Source: Argyresthia goedartella | Taxonomy: Eukaryota; Arthropoda; Insecta; Lepidoptera; Argyresthiidae | Direction of reading: 5' to 3' | Assembly (NCBI GenBank): GCA_949825045.1 | Contig: OX463809.1 | Span: 2,693,501 to 2,757,500, forward strand | DNA length: 64,000 nucleotides | Shown: positions 62,656-64,000 of the stretch, in pieces | Numbering within the stretch: the stretch's first letter is position 1 | Layout: each line of letters starts with the position of its first letter | Notes under the pieces: model-generated | Told to the model about the DNA's origin: nothing | Database searches by the model: none | What the model saw: the letters and a program-made list of their open reading frames with translations, nothing else | Program-made: the position numbers and the translations under genes

Positions 62656-63189
62656 TAATGTTTGTTTAGGTTTATTTCCCTTTACGTCTGGATTCGTTAT
62701 TGTATGGGACGGAAAGGAATTATGATATTGTATCTCTGGCTTCTCATTTCCAATTCTCTCCTCCTCTCTCACTGTCTCTCTCCCTCCAATAATGCGTGAG
62801 CGAGCAAGATGAATGATCGTTTTCGTTTTCATCTCCATTCAGGAGCCATGCTAATCACTTCGCTCTTCCCACATCAAATACAACGCGTAATGTCCTCGCA
62901 CAGACCAGCTCGGAGCAAATAACACCGGAACCGCCTCACGAATGAAATATTCTACACACAAAAGTCGGTCATTCGTTTCGGGGAACGAGTTAACTACACA
63001 GAAACGAAGTACTGCAAATTAATTGTCTACTCAATGATACTTTTAGGCATAGACGCAATAGAATGCTTGAAATGGTAATTAGTTCAAATGAATACTGCAT
63101 AGACTCAAATAAATTGCTGCTTAAAAGTAAAACAACCGCTTAACGAGACACAGAGAACGCATGTCTTTGAGTGTCTGTCAACTTTTTTG
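62656..63189. other. Spacer
   Basis: A pyrimidine-rich stretch (CTCCTCCTCTCTCACTGTCT) near 62760. No gene recognised. Confidence 0.4.
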
Positions 63190-63328
63190 ACGACCCGAAT
63201 GGCCGAGTCGGCAGTGACCCTGCCTACGAAGCCAAGAGTCCCGAGTTCGAGTCCCAGTGGGGGCAAATATTTGTTTGATGAGAAGGGATGTTTGTACCCA
63301 GTCATGGTTGTTTAACTATCTAAGTATG
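63190..63328 (+). mobile_element. SINE family A, copy 6, left half
   Basis: Head with box A and a box B changed to GAGTTCGAGTCC, body up to ACTATCTAAGTAT. It is then interrupted by a retroelement end and resumes at 63727. Confidence 0.85.
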
Positions 63329-63726
63329 TCTGTATGGGGTTAATCTGGCTCAACACAGACCTTGCTGTTAATAATTTTGTAATTATTTATTCCTGCTCAT
63401 TAATTATGATAATTTATTTTACTTATTTATTTATTTCAGATATACATCCATAATTAAACACGCTAAAATTAAAAATTAATTGAAATAATGACACAGAAAA
63501 CAAGATCTAAGTATGTAAGTTAAGTCCACTGACTAAATATTATATTTTGTATTAGTTAAGCATTAGCAATTTTTTAAAAGAGATCTAAAAATCAATCTGT
63601 GGGAGTTTCTACGCCCTGCTTCTCCCACAGTGGTCCAATGTAGAGAAGTGGCAAAAAATGACGATTGCAAAGTATATGTAAATATCTACAGTAATAAAGA
63701 CATTTGGAATTTGAATTTGAATTTGA
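63329..63726 (+). mobile_element. Retroelement 3' end with GAATTT tail, copy 2
   Basis: It begins GTCTGTATGGGGTTAATCTG and ends in three GAATTT-like units. It is the same sequence as 412-705 in the opposite orientation. It sits inside a SINE with a likely short duplication AGTAT on both sides. The simple-repeat tail suggests target-primed insertion by a non-LTR machinery. Confidence 0.75.
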
Positions 63727-63842
63727 GTATAATATTTATCTATATAAGTATGTGTATCGTTGTCTAGTACCCAAGATACAGGGAATCCTAGTTTGGGGCT
63801 AGATCAATGTGTGTAAAGAGTGTCTGAGGTATTATTAATTGT
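63727..63842 (+). mobile_element. SINE family A, copy 6, right half
   Basis: TATAATATTTATCTATATAA to CTAGATCAATGTGTGTAAAG and a short ATT tail; continues 63328 once the insert is removed. Confidence 0.85.
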
Positions 63843-64000
63843 CTGATTGAGCCAGAAAACGGATGGCAGTTCCATTACTAATTGCTCTGAGCAGACCAGT
63901 GACACCGAGGCCTTACTCCCATGCCTCGCAGTAGCACTTGCTATCTGCAGGTTATTGATACTTTGCATCGCCAATGACGACTCGTTGGCGGGCCGTCGTC

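Overview
This is a 64 kb piece of an animal nuclear genome. It has spliced genes with GT-AG introns and AT-rich, repeat-packed introns, BEL/Pao, hAT, Tc1 and non-LTR elements, tRNA-derived SINEs and many small foldback elements. The mix of repeats and the ZP-type membrane gene suggest an insect, most likely a moth or butterfly. That taxonomic call is inference. There are no bacterial-type operons, CRISPR arrays or rRNA genes.

Left part (1-18.3 kb): six exons on the + strand (169-318, 971-1110, 2344-2518, 14281-14380, 14716-14818, 17976-18053) have matching splice phases and give the last 247 codons of an unrecognised, Ser/Pro/Arg-rich protein, followed by an AATAAA at 18257. The intron after the third exon begins with about 24 copies of a 61-bp tandem repeat. 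Each unit contains the exon end and its 5' splice site. The same intron holds a complete 9.3 kb BEL/Pao LTR retrotransposon (4129-13424; 547-bp LTRs with about four differences; GTGTC target duplication). Its gag and pol are separated by a 1.9 kb foreign insert, and pol carries one in-frame TAG. The BEL element has itself landed in one arm of an inverted repeat whose other arm is at the window start.

Middle part (18.9-45 kb): an 18-exon gene on the - strand (44318 down to 23591) encodes an 872-residue type I membrane protein. It has a signal peptide, one ZP-N-like module with four cysteines, a transmembrane helix and a long, low-complexity, Ser/Pro/charged cytoplasmic tail. All 17 junctions keep phase and the total length is divisible by three. 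Exon 13 has two extra phase-compatible copies downstream, one ending in a stop codon. The introns hold palindromic MITEs, SINEs, LINE fragments and a 107-bp satellite with higher-order structure (40.0-42.5 kb).

Right part (45-64 kb): two + strand exon-like open segments (45.6 and 46.9 kb) are unassigned. Beyond them is a transposon-rich region. A 3.8 kb hAT element with two nonsense codons is nested in a MITE, followed by a 77-bp tandem array. A nearly complete Tc1-like element with IR/DR ends and one nonsense codon splits a SINE in two. Further SINE copies follow, one of them split by a LINE 3' end whose sister copy lies near the window start.

The two genes converge: their 3' ends face each other across about 5 kb (18.3-23.6 kb) of repeats. 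The most notable signals are the amplification of splice-junction DNA in both genes, as a 61-bp array in one and serial exon copies in the other.
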